Source of the DNA: Bordetella parapertussis
Lineage (GTDB): Bacteria > Pseudomonadota > Gammaproteobacteria > Burkholderiales > Burkholderiaceae_D
Length of the DNA stretch: 16,398 nucleotides
Direction: 5' to 3'
Assembly: GCA_945866125.1 (NCBI GenBank)
Contig: CAMBFZ010000036.1
Location: forward strand, 1-16,398
The notes beneath the pieces are model-generated. The model saw only the letters and a list, made by a program, of their open reading frames with translations. It did not search any database and had not been told where the DNA came from. Position numbers and translations under genes: made by a program. Below, piece after piece: positions 6,397 to 13,958 of the stretch; the first letter of the stretch is position 1; each line of letters starts with the position of its first letter.

Positions 6397-6419
6397 ACCC
6401 ATCTGCACCCATCTGCACC
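6397..6419. repeat. 10-bp tandem repeat carrying TGCACC half-sites
   Basis: ACCCATCTGC occurs twice in tandem (6397-6406, 6407-6416), followed by ACC. This places TGCACC at 6404-6409 and again at 6414-6419, one helical turn apart. GGTGCA, the inverted half, lies at 6443-6448. TGCACC/GGTGCA are NtrC-type half-sites, though the spacing between opposed halves (23 bp) is not the canonical 5 bp. Confidence 0.4.
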
Positions 6420-6520
6420 ATTAACTAGCATTGATCCACGACGGTGCAATCAACGCACTGTGATTGGGCGCACCACCTGATCCAAGCCTGACGACTCCAA
6501 GCGCAACATGAGCGCTGCTG

Positions 6521-6536
6521 TGGCATGCAATCTGCT
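6521..6536 (+). promoter_or_regulatory. Sigma-54-like -24/-12 promoter for the urease operon
   Basis: TGGCATGCAATCTGCT matches the sigma-54 pattern TGGCAC-G-N4-TTGC(A/T) except C to T at position 6 and T to C at position 12. The invariant GG (6522-6523) and GC (6534-6535) are exactly spaced. Transcription would start near 6547, about 40 nt before ureD. Direct and inverted TGCACC-type half-sites lie 75-130 bp upstream. This suggests NtrC-dependent expression under nitrogen limitation. No equally good sigma-70 promoter was seen between 6397 and 6587. Confidence 0.5.
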
Positions 6537-6587
6537 AAAGCTGTGTAGACCATACGCGCCCCGACTAAGCAGAGTAGACCGCATCGC

Positions 6588-7484
6588 ATGAAACAACTCG
6601 CAGACGAGCGCGCCGCGCAGCTTAATACCGGTCACGCCGACGCCCCCTTGTCCCGGCAGCACCTGCTGGCGACCCTGGCGCTGGGATTTGCGCGGGACGG
6701 GGACACCACGCGACTTGTGCAGCGCGATCATTACGGGCCACTGCGAGTGCAAAAACCGCTTTATCCGGAAGATCCCTCAATCTGTCACGCGATCCTGATT
6801 CATCCTCCCGGTGGAGTCGTTGGGGGCGATGAACTGCGGATTAGCGCGCAGCTTGATGACCAGGCCCATGCCTTGCTGTCGACACCAGGCGCGGCAAAAT
6901 GGTATCGCGCCAATGGCCACGTATCGCGCCAGCAGTTGCAACTGTGCGCTGCCAACGATGCCGCACTGGAGTGGCTGCCACAAGAGACGATTTTTTTTAA
7001 CGGCGCCGATGTGCTACTCGACACTCACATCGACCTTACCAGCAGCGCGCGCTACCTCGGGTGCGAGATTCTGTGTTTTGGCCGCACCGCATCGGGCGAG
7101 CATTTTGACCAGGGTCGGATCCGTCAGCGGCTCTCAATTAAGCGGGATGGCAAACCGCTCTGGCTGGAGCAAGGCAGCCTGCACGGCGGCAGCCAGCAAA
7201 TGCGTAGCCCGTTAGGATTAGCGGGATGCAGCGTCTGTGCGAGCCTGATTGCCGTGGGGCCGGTGCAAGCGACGCCGTTGCTTCACGCACTGCGTCAACA
7301 GATGCTCACTGCCAGCCAGGGCAGTGGCCGCGTTGGAGCGACCCAGATGAAATCAGTCATCATCGCGCGCTATCTGGGCAACTCCAGTGAGGTTGCGCGG
7401 CACGTAATGCTCGCGGCGTGGCAGTTGTTGCGGCCTGCTCTGCTCGGCCATGAAGCCTCGGTGCCGCGAATATGGAAGACCTGA
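6588..7484 (+). CDS. ureD: Urease accessory protein UreD (UreH)
   Basis: The 298-residue UreD is the scaffold that binds apo-urease and, with UreF and UreG, forms the GTP-dependent complex that delivers nickel and CO2 to the active site. Family landmarks are visible: LATLALGFARDGDTTRLVQR near the N-terminus, GPLRVQKPLYPEDP (around 50-63), the HPPGGVVGGDEL motif (72-83) and TPGAAKWYRA (98-107). Further on come LEWLPQETIFFNGA (127-140) and a C-terminal QLLRPALLGHEASVPRIW segment that is typical of the family. The length is normal. ATG 6588 has only a weak purine-rich upstream element. It is the first gene of the urease operon, 28 nt before ureA, in the order usual for proteobacteria. Confidence 0.95.
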   Translation: MKQLADERAAQLNTGHADAPLSRQHLLATLALGFARDGDTTRLVQRDHYGPLRVQKPLYPEDPSICHAILIHPPGGVVGGDELRISAQLDDQAHALLSTPGAAKWYRANGHVSRQQLQLCAANDAALEWLPQETIFFNGADVLLDTHIDLTSSARYLGCEILCFGRTASGEHFDQGRIRQRLSIKRDGKPLWLEQGSLHGGSQQMRSPLGLAGCSVCASLIAVGPVQATPLLHALRQQMLTASQGSGRVGATQMKSVIIARYLGNSSEVARHVMLAAWQLLRPALLGHEASVPRIWKT

Positions 7485-7512
7485 AATAAAGAATAAAAGA
7501 AGAGGAAAGACG

Positions 7513-7815
7513 ATGGACCTGACACCAAGAGAAAAAGACAAACTGCTGATCTTTACCGCCGCCTTGCTCGCCGAGCGTCGTCGCGCACGTGGGCTCAAGC
7601 TCAATTACCCCGAAGCCGTGGCGCTCATTTCAGCGGCCATCATGGAAGGCGCACGTGACGGCAGAACGGTGGCCGAGCTCATGTCCGAAGGTGCAAAAAT
7701 TCTCACGCGCGCTGATGTGATGGAAGGAATCGCCGAGATGATTCCCGATATTCAAATCGAAGCGACCTTCCCGGATGGCACTAAGCTTGTCACGGTGCAC
7801 AACCCCATTCCCTGA
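7513..7815 (+). CDS. ureA: Urease gamma subunit
   Basis: The 100-residue gamma subunit forms part of the (alpha-beta-gamma)3 urease trimer and packs against the alpha subunit. The sequence MDLTPREKDKLLIFTAALLA opens exactly as the family does, followed by LNYPEAVALIS and the invariant-looking DGRTVAELM and PDIQIEATFPDG segments. It ends in HNPIP. The start is ATG 7513 because GAGG lies 7 nt upstream and the protein length is exactly typical. The open frame reaches back to 7450 but overlaps ureD with no family resemblance. The subunit itself carries no active-site metal ligands. The beta-subunit gene follows after 28 nt. Confidence 0.97.
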   Translation: MDLTPREKDKLLIFTAALLAERRRARGLKLNYPEAVALISAAIMEGARDGRTVAELMSEGAKILTRADVMEGIAEMIPDIQIEATFPDGTKLVTVHNPIP

Positions 7816-7843
7816 GTGCTGCAATACCCAAACGGAGAACAGA

Positions 7844-8152
7844 ATGATTCCAGGTGAAATGCTCATCGAGCCGGGCGAGATAGCGCTCAATGTCGGCCGC
7901 AGAACAGCCCGTATCAAGGTAGCCAACAGCGGCGACCGGCCGATACAAGTGGGCTCACATTTTCATTTTTTCGAGACCAATCCCGCGCTGCAATTCGACC
8001 GTGACATCGCCTATGGCATGCGACTTAACATTGCCGCTGGCACTGCAGTGCGTTTTGAACCTGGTCAGGAGCGCAGCATTGAGCTTGTCGCGCTTGCCGG
8101 CGAGCGTAAAGTCTTTGGCTTTAACGGCAAAGTGATGGGGAAACTGAAATGA
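7844..8152 (+). CDS. ureB: Urease beta subunit
   Basis: The 102-residue beta subunit is a small beta-rich partner of the urease core. Recognisable stretches are IPGEMLIEPGEIALNVGR at the N-terminus, the NSGDRPIQVGSHFHFFETN core (27-45), LNIAAGTAVRFEPGQ and the C-terminal KVFGFNGKVMGKL. Start ATG 7844 is preceded by CGGAG with 6-nt spacing and gives the family's usual length. An upstream in-frame extension to 7775 would overlap ureA and is rejected. The stop overlaps the ureC start as ATGA, so beta and alpha subunits are probably translationally coupled and made in matching amounts. Confidence 0.97.
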   Translation: MIPGEMLIEPGEIALNVGRRTARIKVANSGDRPIQVGSHFHFFETNPALQFDRDIAYGMRLNIAAGTAVRFEPGQERSIELVALAGERKVFGFNGKVMGKLK

Positions 8153-9849
8153 GCACCATCTCTCGCAAAGCCTATGCCGAAATGTTCGGCCCGACCACCG
8201 GCGACCGTATCCGGCTGGCCGATACCGAACTCTTTATCGAGATCGAAAAAGACCACACCACCTATGGCGAAGAAGTCAAATTCGGCGGTGGCAAAGTCAT
8301 CCGTGATGGCATGGGTCAGTCGCAGCGCGCGCATCGCGATGTGATGGACACCGTCATCACCAACGCCGTCATTGTAGACCATTGGGGCATCGTCAAAGCC
8401 GACATCGGCCTCAAATCCGGTCGTATCGCCGCCATCGGCAAAGCCGGCAATCCCGATATACAGCCGGATGTGACGATGGCCATTGGTGGCGCCACTGAGA
8501 TCATCGCCGGCGAAGGCATGATCGTCACCGCTGGCGGGATCGACAGCCACATTCATTTCATTTGTCCGCAGCAGATCGATGAAGCACTCATGTCGGGCGT
8601 GACCACCATGCTAGGTGGTGGTACCGGCCCGGCCGTTGGCACGGCCGCGACTACCTGCACACCGGGCCCGTGGCACTTGCATGCGATGTTGTCGGCAGCA
8701 GACGCGTTTCCAATGAACCTGGGTTTTCTTGGCAAGGGCAATGTCAGCCTGCCGCTCCCGCTCGAAGAACAGATCCGCGCCGGTGCCATCGGTCTCAAAC
8801 TACACGAAGACTGGGGCACCACACCCGCGGCCATCGACAACTGCCTCAATGTCGCCGACCGCATGGATGTGCAAGTCGCCATCCATACCGATACGCTTAA
8901 TGAAGCCGGCTTCCTCGAGCACACACTCGCTGCCTTCAAAGACCGCACCATTCATACCTTTCACACCGAGGGCGCCGGCGGCGGGCATGCGCCCGACATC
9001 ATCGCCGCGATTGGTCAGAGCAATGTACTACCCTCCTCTACCAATCCAACACCGCCTTATACCGTCAACACGCTCGACGAACATCTCGACATGCTGATGG
9101 TCTGCCATCATCTTGATGCGTCCATAACCGAAGATATCGCCTTCGCGGAATCGCGCATACGGCGCGAGACGATTGCAGCCGAAGACATCCTGCACGATCT
9201 TGGCGCGATCTCAATGATGTCTTCCGATTCGCAGGCGATGGGTCGGGTGGGCGAGGTCATCATGCGCACCTGGCAAACTGCGCACAAAATGAAAGTGCAG
9301 CGTGGTGCCTTAAAAGAAGACATGCGTCGTCATGACAATTTCCGGGTAAAACGTTACATCGCCAAGTACACAATCAACCCGGCGATCACGCATGGTATTG
9401 CTCACATGGTGGGGTCAATCGAGTCCGGAAAGATCGCCGATCTCGTTTTGTGGAAGCCAGCTTTTTTTGGTGTGAAGCCCTCCATGATTTTAAAAAGTGG
9501 CATGATCGCTGCAGCGCAAATGGGCGACCCGAACGCATCCATCCCAACACCACAGCCGGTGCATTACCGCAAAATGTTCGGGGCCTACGGTGGCGGATTA
9601 AAAACCTCCTTCACCTTCGTCTCGCAAGCAGCTTATGACGCCGGCATCGGTGACATGCTAAAACTTAACAAGCCGCTAGCCGCCGTCAAAAATATGCGCA
9701 AGCTCAGAAAATCCGACATGATCCATAACGGCTACACCCCGACCATGGAAGTCGATTCCGAGACCTATGAAGTACGCGCTGATGGGCAGTTACTAGTCTG
9801 CGAACCCGCTAGCGTGCTGCCGATGGCGCAGCGTTATTTTTTATTCTGA
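8149..9849 (+). CDS. ureC: Urease alpha subunit (catalytic)
   Basis: The 566-residue alpha subunit of urease (EC 3.5.1.5) hydrolyses urea to ammonia and carbamate. It has a beta-sandwich plus an amidohydrolase barrel holding two nickel ions. Every residue I recognise from the Klebsiella enzyme is present at the same number: nickel ligands H134 and H136 (SHIHF), carbamylated K217 (GLKLHEDWG), H246 (AIHTDTL), H272 (TFHTEG) and D360 (SSDSQAMGR); substrate-binding H219; and the mobile-flap residues C319 and H320 (MVCHHLD). The end ADGQLLVCEPASVLPMAQRY is also standard. This is a full-length, apparently active enzyme with no insertion or frameshift. The start is ATG 8149, overlapping ureB by 4 nt. 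UreE follows after 9 nt. Confidence 0.98.
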   Translation: MSTISRKAYAEMFGPTTGDRIRLADTELFIEIEKDHTTYGEEVKFGGGKVIRDGMGQSQRAHRDVMDTVITNAVIVDHWGIVKADIGLKSGRIAAIGKAGNPDIQPDVTMAIGGATEIIAGEGMIVTAGGIDSHIHFICPQQIDEALMSGVTTMLGGGTGPAVGTAATTCTPGPWHLHAMLSAADAFPMNLGFLGKGNVSLPLPLEEQIRAGAIGLKLHEDWGTTPAAIDNCLNVADRMDVQVAIHTDTLNEAGFLEHTLAAFKDRTIHTFHTEGAGGGHAPDIIAAIGQSNVLPSSTNPTPPYTVNTLDEHLDMLMVCHHLDASITEDIAFAESRIRRETIAAEDILHDLGAISMMSSDSQAMGRVGEVIMRTWQTAHKMKVQRGALKEDMRRHDNFRVKRYIAKYTINPAITHGIAHMVGSIESGKIADLVLWKPAFFGVKPSMILKSGMIAAAQMGDPNASIPTPQPVHYRKMFGAYGGGLKTSFTFVSQAAYDAGIGDMLKLNKPLAAVKNMRKLRKSDMIHNGYTPTMEVDSETYEVRADGQLLVCEPASVLPMAQRYFLF

Positions 9850-9858
9850 GTATCCGGC

Positions 9859-10383
9859 ATGCTGACCTTAAACACAAAAATCGACCACGCTGATCACATT
9901 GATGGCGAACTGATCCTGCCTTACGAGTTGCGCGAAAAAAGCCGCCTGCGCGCCGCCATGTTATCTGGCGAAGAAGTCGCCGTCTTTACCGTGCGCGGCA
10001 CCGTGCTGCGCCAAGGTGATCTGCTGCGCGGCGATGATGGGCGCGTGGTCAAAATCACCGCAGCAGCTGAAGCGACTTATCGCATCGACTGTCCGACACC
10101 GCATGCACTGCTGCGATGCGCTTTCCATCTAGGTAATCGGCATACGCAAGCGCAGGTCGGTGACGATCTGGGCAAGGGATTTTTACGCATCCGCAAAGAC
10201 CCCGTGCTCAAAGATATGCTGCGTGGATTAGGCGCCATCGTCACCGAAGAGCACGCTCCCTTCGAGCCCGAATCGGGCGCTTATGGAGGGGGCCATCATC
10301 ACCATGACGATGCCCATCCGCGCAACCTGCTCGCACCGATTCCTTTGCGCCAAAAAATTCACCGCCCCTCTGACCCATCATGA
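9859..10383 (+). CDS. ureE: Urease accessory protein UreE, nickel metallochaperone
   Basis: The 174-residue UreE is a dimeric cytosolic metallochaperone that hands Ni(II) to UreG. It has the two expected domains: an N-terminal peptide-binding part containing GELILPYELREKSRLRAAML-like sequence, and a metal-binding part with the LGNRHTQAQV motif, whose H95 corresponds to the conserved interface histidine. A histidine-rich segment HHHHDDAH at 146-153 gives extra nickel storage, and a proline-rich tail follows. That tail (about 154-174) is somewhat longer than a bare His-tail ending. The start is ATG 9859, 9 nt after ureC. The TGA stop overlaps the ureF ATG by 4 nt. Confidence 0.95.
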   Translation: MLTLNTKIDHADHIDGELILPYELREKSRLRAAMLSGEEVAVFTVRGTVLRQGDLLRGDDGRVVKITAAAEATYRIDCPTPHALLRCAFHLGNRHTQAQVGDDLGKGFLRIRKDPVLKDMLRGLGAIVTEEHAPFEPESGAYGGGHHHHDDAHPRNLLAPIPLRQKIHRPSDPS

Positions 10384-11066
10384 GTCTGGATGCTACTGCC
10401 TTGCTGCATCTACTACAACTCGCCAGTCCGTCATTACCGGTCGGTGCGTATAGCTATTCGCAAGGACTCGAAGCCGCCATCGAAGGGGGGCAGGTCCATC
10501 ACGAAGCCAGTGCCCGCGACTGGATTGTCGATATGCTGCACGAGGTCGTCGCCCGTTTTGAAGGGCCAGTACTCTGGCGTTTGTTGCACGCGTTCAGTGC
10601 ACGCGACGCGCAGGACGTCAGCTATTGGAACAACTATTTCATCGCCGCCCGCGACAGTGCCGAATTTCGCGCTGAAACCATACAGATGGGCTATTCGCTG
10701 GGCAAGTTGGTGGGCGAACTAAAAATTTGCGATCCTGATCTCTTACAATTACTAGAAAGTCAGGCAGAGATTCCTTTTCCAACTGCGCTGGCGGCGGCAT
10801 CGGTTGCCTTGGCGGTACCACCCGATGCAGCGCTGCTTGGCATGCTGTTCTCATGGGCCGAAAATCAGGTACTGGTCTGCGTCAAATCGGTACCGCTCGG
10901 ACAGGTCTCTGGCCAGCGCCTGCTCTTGTCCTTGCGCGCTGAGCTTGAAATCGCCGCGGCTACTGCGCAAACACTCCCCGACGATGCGCTATCAAACTGG
11001 GCACCTGGCTTGTCGCTTCTCTCGATGGAACATGAAGTGCAGTACAGCCGTTTATACCGCTCATAA
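10380..11066 (+). CDS. ureF: Urease accessory protein UreF
   Basis: The 228-residue, all-helical UreF bridges UreD and UreG in the activation complex and gates GTP hydrolysis during metal delivery. Family sequences seen: LLQLASPSLPVGAYSYSQGL at 11-30, a central RDSAEFRAET segment followed by MGYSL, LGQVSGQRLLLSL late in the chain, and a C-terminal MEHEVQYSRLYRS that matches the conserved HE-QYSRLFRS ending. The length is normal. The ATG overlaps the ureE stop as ATGA, indicating coupling. UreG follows only after 66 nt, unlike the tight spacing elsewhere in the operon. Confidence 0.95.
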   Translation: MSLDATALLHLLQLASPSLPVGAYSYSQGLEAAIEGGQVHHEASARDWIVDMLHEVVARFEGPVLWRLLHAFSARDAQDVSYWNNYFIAARDSAEFRAETIQMGYSLGKLVGELKICDPDLLQLLESQAEIPFPTALAAASVALAVPPDAALLGMLFSWAENQVLVCVKSVPLGQVSGQRLLLSLRAELEIAAATAQTLPDDALSNWAPGLSLLSMEHEVQYSRLYRS

Positions 11067-11132
11067 TAAGCACCAGGTACTAGGCACGAGACAAACTAAC
11101 ACCCACCCTACGAACACCACACAACCATCCTT

Positions 11133-11747
11133 ATGACTTCATCCAATCCCCTGCGCGTCGGTATCGGCGGCCCAGTCGGCTCAGGCAAAACTGCGCTATG
11201 CGAAATGCTCTGCAAGCAGATGCGCGACCACTACGACATGGCCGTCATCACCAACGACATTTATACCAAAGAAGACATGGAAATCCTGCTGCGCGCCGAT
11301 GCCCTGCCGGCCGAACGCCTGATGGGCGTGGAGACCGGTGGCTGTCCGCATACTGCCATCCGGGAAGATGCGTCGATCAATCTCGAAGCCATTGCGCGCA
11401 TGAGCGCCGACTTTCCGGATCTTGATTTAATTTTAGTGGAGTCGGGTGGCGACAATCTGGCAGCGACGTTCAGTCCCGAATTATCTGACCTGACAATTTA
11501 TGTGATCGACGTGGCGGGGGGAGAAAAAATTCCGCGTAAAGGCGGACCCGGCATCACCCGCTCGGATCTGTTGATCATCAACAAAACCGATCTTGCTCCC
11601 TATGTTGGCGCCAATCTTGAGGTGATGGCCAGTGATGCAAAAAAAATGCGCGGCGAACGCCCCTTCGTTTTCACGAACCTGAAAAAAGGCGATGGCGTAG
11701 CCGAGGTGATTGCGTTTATTCGCAAGCAGGGTTTGCTCGATCGCTGA
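11133..11747 (+). CDS. ureG: Urease accessory GTPase UreG
   Basis: The 204-residue UreG is a SIMIBI-class GTPase that carries nickel and powers urease activation. Motifs visible: P-loop GGPVGSGKT at 12-20, the nickel-binding CPH triad at 71-73 in ETGGCPHTAIRED, Walker-type ESGGDN at 103-108, and the guanine-specificity NKTD at 150-153. The protein is full length. The 66 nt before it contain no Shine-Dalgarno-like sequence near the ATG (CCATCCTT precedes it), so initiation may be less efficient or depend on other features. It is the last urease gene. Neither a hupE/ureJ nickel permease nor a urea transporter follows; the next gene is convergent. Confidence 0.97.
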   Translation: MTSSNPLRVGIGGPVGSGKTALCEMLCKQMRDHYDMAVITNDIYTKEDMEILLRADALPAERLMGVETGGCPHTAIREDASINLEAIARMSADFPDLDLILVESGGDNLAATFSPELSDLTIYVIDVAGGEKIPRKGGPGITRSDLLIINKTDLAPYVGANLEVMASDAKKMRGERPFVFTNLKKGDGVAEVIAFIRKQGLLDR

Positions 11748-11799
11748 GGTACGCTTATTTCATCAATGCCTGCGGCGCAATCGATGACTGGTGCATCCT

Positions 11800-12609
11800 T
11801 CAACGATGCGCGGCCATCACATACTCCTGCCTGAGTAGATCGAGTCCGGCTAACAACGCCGCAAAACTCAGCTCGACCCCAGCCGGATCACCCTTGACGC
11901 CCAGCTCAATATGTCGGCGACGCTCGGCGTCACCGACGCTGGGCAGGCTGAATACTTTGATGCCTGCAAACCGGGTTTCGATATCCTCCATCAGCGGGGT
12001 CAGCAGCGACTCCATCGAGTCATACACAAACACAGATTGTTCGACATACGCAATCTGGTGAAACAGATGCGCATAATGCGTCTCCAGCACCCACTCCATC
12101 ATCGGCGCGGCCATCACCGGGAAGCCTGGCACAAAATAATGCGCACCACCTGCCGGGTGGCGCACCGAAAAGCCGGGAATTTTGTTGTACGGATTGGGGA
12201 TAATCTCTGCACCCTCGGGAAACTCACCCATCTTTAGTCGGTGCAGGTTATCTGCTGCAGAAAAATCGGGCTCTTTGCCAGCTTCACGCGCAACATCGGC
12301 GATACGCTCATGAATTTTTTCGCGCGCCTGCGGATGCAGTACCAAGGACACACCCAAGGCATCCGCGGCGCACTGGCGCGTATGGTCGTCCGGCGTGGCG
12401 CCAATACCGCCACAAGAAAACACGACGTCATCACTTGCGATGGTGCGACGCAGACAGGCAGTGATACGTGCAGGATCGTCGCCGATATACTCCGCCCAAC
12501 CCAGATGCAAGCCGCGCTGCCCCAAGAGCTCAATGTACTTTGCCAAATGCTTGTCAGTGCGCTTGCCTGATAAAATTTCGTCGCCGATGATGATGATGCC
12601 GAATGCCAT
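11800..12609 (-). CDS. CinA/MoaB-type molybdopterin-binding domain protein, short form
   Basis: The 269-residue cytosolic protein belongs to the group annotated as competence/damage-inducible protein A or molybdopterin-binding protein. It has the MoaB/MogA-like fold: FGIIIIGDEILSGKRTDKH at the N-terminus (GDEILSGKR 9-17) and SCGGIGATPDDHTRQ (65-79), the typical GG-G-T-DD loop. A full CinA also carries a C-terminal nicotinamide-nucleotide amidase domain. Here the length and ending (LLAGLDLLRQEY) leave no room for it, so this is the single-domain form. Some such proteins hydrolyse ADP-ribose or related pyrophosphates, but I cannot assign that here. Start ATG 12609 matches the family; an in-frame TTG at 12654 overlaps the upstream gene. 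It lies 31 nt downstream of the EI24 gene, probably in one transcript, and is convergent with ureG. Confidence 0.85.
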   Translation of the reverse strand: MAFGIIIIGDEILSGKRTDKHLAKYIELLGQRGLHLGWAEYIGDDPARITACLRRTIASDDVVFSCGGIGATPDDHTRQCAADALGVSLVLHPQAREKIHERIADVAREAGKEPDFSAADNLHRLKMGEFPEGAEIIPNPYNKIPGFSVRHPAGGAHYFVPGFPVMAAPMMEWVLETHYAHLFHQIAYVEQSVFVYDSMESLLTPLMEDIETRFAGIKVFSLPSVGDAERRRHIELGVKGDPAGVELSFAALLAGLDLLRQEYVMAAHR

Positions 12610-12640
12610 AGTCAGTCCATTCCGTTCAAACCAAATCAGT

Positions 12641-13477
12641 TCAATGTAAATCAATCATATCGGCTGCAGATGGCATCGCCGTACCTTGCTGGCGAAGCCG
12701 CACCAACGCTGCCAGACAATAGTGTTCAAACCACAGCCCACTAAACACAAACACGAGCAAATATAGCCAAATCGCGGCCGCTGCCAATACGGGGAAAAAA
12801 ATGACGGCAACCACTCCCCCTAACCACAGCAGCCCCGGCGCCATACCGATTGCACCGGTGACGACACCGATAGTCATCAACGGCCAACGATGAGAATGCA
12901 CAATCGCGCGCCGTTCATCCGCATCGGCATAATCAGCCAGCACGTCGTAGGACATCACCCGATAGGTGAGCCAACCCCATAACAGCGGCTGCACAAACAA
13001 GGCAAATAAGGGAATCAGATTTAGCGGCAAGCTGAGCAGCCATGCCACCAGAAACACCGCAAAGGAAGACAAAGAAACCCACACGCTACCCCATAACGAA
13101 CCGCCATGACGCTGCAACAGCTGCGGATAAAAACGTGTCCCCACATGGCGAGCAATCGCCGGCATCGCGATCAGCCCGACTAATCCAAGCGCAGTCAGTA
13201 TCATCAGCGGGAGCAACAGCCACATTGCCAGCAAGGGCACCAAGATAGTTTTTAAATGCGTTAGCCCAAACTTATCAAGCAGCTCACCCGTCGATCGAAA
13301 CAGGCTGTAGTCGGCAAACCAGCCATGCAGCATATCGATGAGGGGCTGCAGACCCAGCCACAGCAACACGCCCCACAATACGATGGCCAGCGCGAAGGGC
13401 AAGAACGTCAAAAGCAGCATGCGACCATGCAGCTGCGACCCGATTGCACGTACCAGCGAAGAAAGAACAAGATTCAT
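12641..13477 (-). CDS. EI24 domain-containing (CysZ-like) integral membrane protein
   Basis: The 278-residue protein has about six hydrophobic segments and the overall pattern of EI24/CysZ-family inner-membrane proteins. Examples are LLLTFLPFALAIVLWGVLLW near residue 22, a LLAMWLLLPLMILTALGLVG pair around 83-102, a PLNLIPLFALFVQPLLWGW stretch in the middle, and a late LAAAAIWLYLLVFVFSGLW. The motif NLIPLFALFVQPLLWGWLTY, with a following YDVLADYADADERR loop, is what I associate with this family. CysZ is a sulfate permease in some bacteria, but no cysteine-biosynthesis gene lies nearby, so I do not assign sulfate. ATG 13477 is preceded by AGG at 6 nt. Transcription is divergent from the FKBP gene and runs into the CinA-like gene. 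Confidence 0.8.
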   Translation of the reverse strand: MNLVLSSLVRAIGSQLHGRMLLLTFLPFALAIVLWGVLLWLGLQPLIDMLHGWFADYSLFRSTGELLDKFGLTHLKTILVPLLAMWLLLPLMILTALGLVGLIAMPAIARHVGTRFYPQLLQRHGGSLWGSVWVSLSSFAVFLVAWLLSLPLNLIPLFALFVQPLLWGWLTYRVMSYDVLADYADADERRAIVHSHRWPLMTIGVVTGAIGMAPGLLWLGGVVAVIFFPVLAAAAIWLYLLVFVFSGLWFEHYCLAALVRLRQQGTAMPSAADMIDLH

Positions 13478-13537
13478 GAAAGGCCTTTTTCCGCCATTAT
13501 AAGAGCCCGTTTGGAAATCGTCGCCGGATCGGCTTGC

Positions 13538-13546
13538 TGATAAAAT
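13538..13546 (+). promoter_or_regulatory. Extended -10 promoter for the FKBP gene
   Basis: TGATAAAAT matches the extended -10 element (TG-N-TATAAT) with one mismatch. No good -35 is present at the usual distance (a TTGGAA lies too far upstream, at 13511-13516), which is normal for extended -10 promoters. Transcription would begin near 13553, leaving a leader of about 29 nt before the ATG at 13582. Confidence 0.5.
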
Positions 13547-13581
13547 GCGCGCTCTTGTTCAAACCGATGCGAAGGAAAACC

Positions 13582-13938
13582 ATGTCCATGATCATGACTG
13601 CCTCCGGGCTGCAGTACGAAGAATTAGTGATAGGCGAAGGCGAAGAAGCGGTTGCAGGTAATCATGTCAGCGTGCATTACACCGGCTGGCTGCAGAACCC
13701 CGACGGCAGCGCGGGCGAGAAATTCGATTCCAGCCATGACCGCAATGAAGCGTTTGATTTTCCGCTTGGCGCCGGGCACGTCATTCAGGGTTGGGATCAG
13801 GGCGTCCAGGGCATGAAGGTCGGTGGCAAGCGCAAACTCATTATCCCGTCAGCGCTGGGCTATGGTCCGCGTGGCGCCGGCGGTGTTATTCCCCCCAATG
13901 CAACCCTGATTTTTGATGTGGAATTGCTCGGCGTTTAA
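13582..13938 (+). CDS. FKBP-type peptidyl-prolyl cis-trans isomerase
   Basis: The 118-residue protein is a single FKBP domain (EC 5.2.1.8) that speeds cis-trans isomerisation of peptidyl-prolyl bonds. Active-site pocket residues are visible: Y33 in VHYTGWL, F49-D50 in EKFDSS, V67-I68-W71 in GHVIQGWDQG, Y94 in ALGYGPRG, IPPN at 103-106 and F111 in LIFDVELL. It has no signal peptide and no added chaperone (IF) domain insertion, so it is a minimal cytosolic form. The start is ATG 13582, with AAGGA 5 nt upstream. An in-frame frame to 13534 would overlap the proposed promoter and is not family-like. It faces the PHA-system gene tail to tail, 20 nt apart, with no clear terminator between them. Confidence 0.94.
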   Translation: MSMIMTASGLQYEELVIGEGEEAVAGNHVSVHYTGWLQNPDGSAGEKFDSSHDRNEAFDFPLGAGHVIQGWDQGVQGMKVGGKRKLIIPSALGYGPRGAGGVIPPNATLIFDVELLGV

Positions 13939-13958
13939 TCGCTGCAGCGCAAGGTCGC

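Noticed and set aside
8065..8556. Long minus-strand frame opposite ureB/ureC
   Set aside because: It is a shadow of the highly conserved ureC codons. Its composition (Asp/Gly/Phe-rich) is typical of antisense frames in GC-biased genes.
10285..10320. Histidine-rich run in ureE considered as a tag or vector artefact
   Set aside because: Histidine-rich C-terminal regions are native to UreE, and the run is mixed with Asp and Ala rather than being a clean terminal tag.
11763..11811. Imperfect GC-rich dyad between ureG and the CinA-like gene, considered as a bidirectional terminator
   Set aside because: The arms contain a bulge, the loop is long and there is no T tract on either strand.
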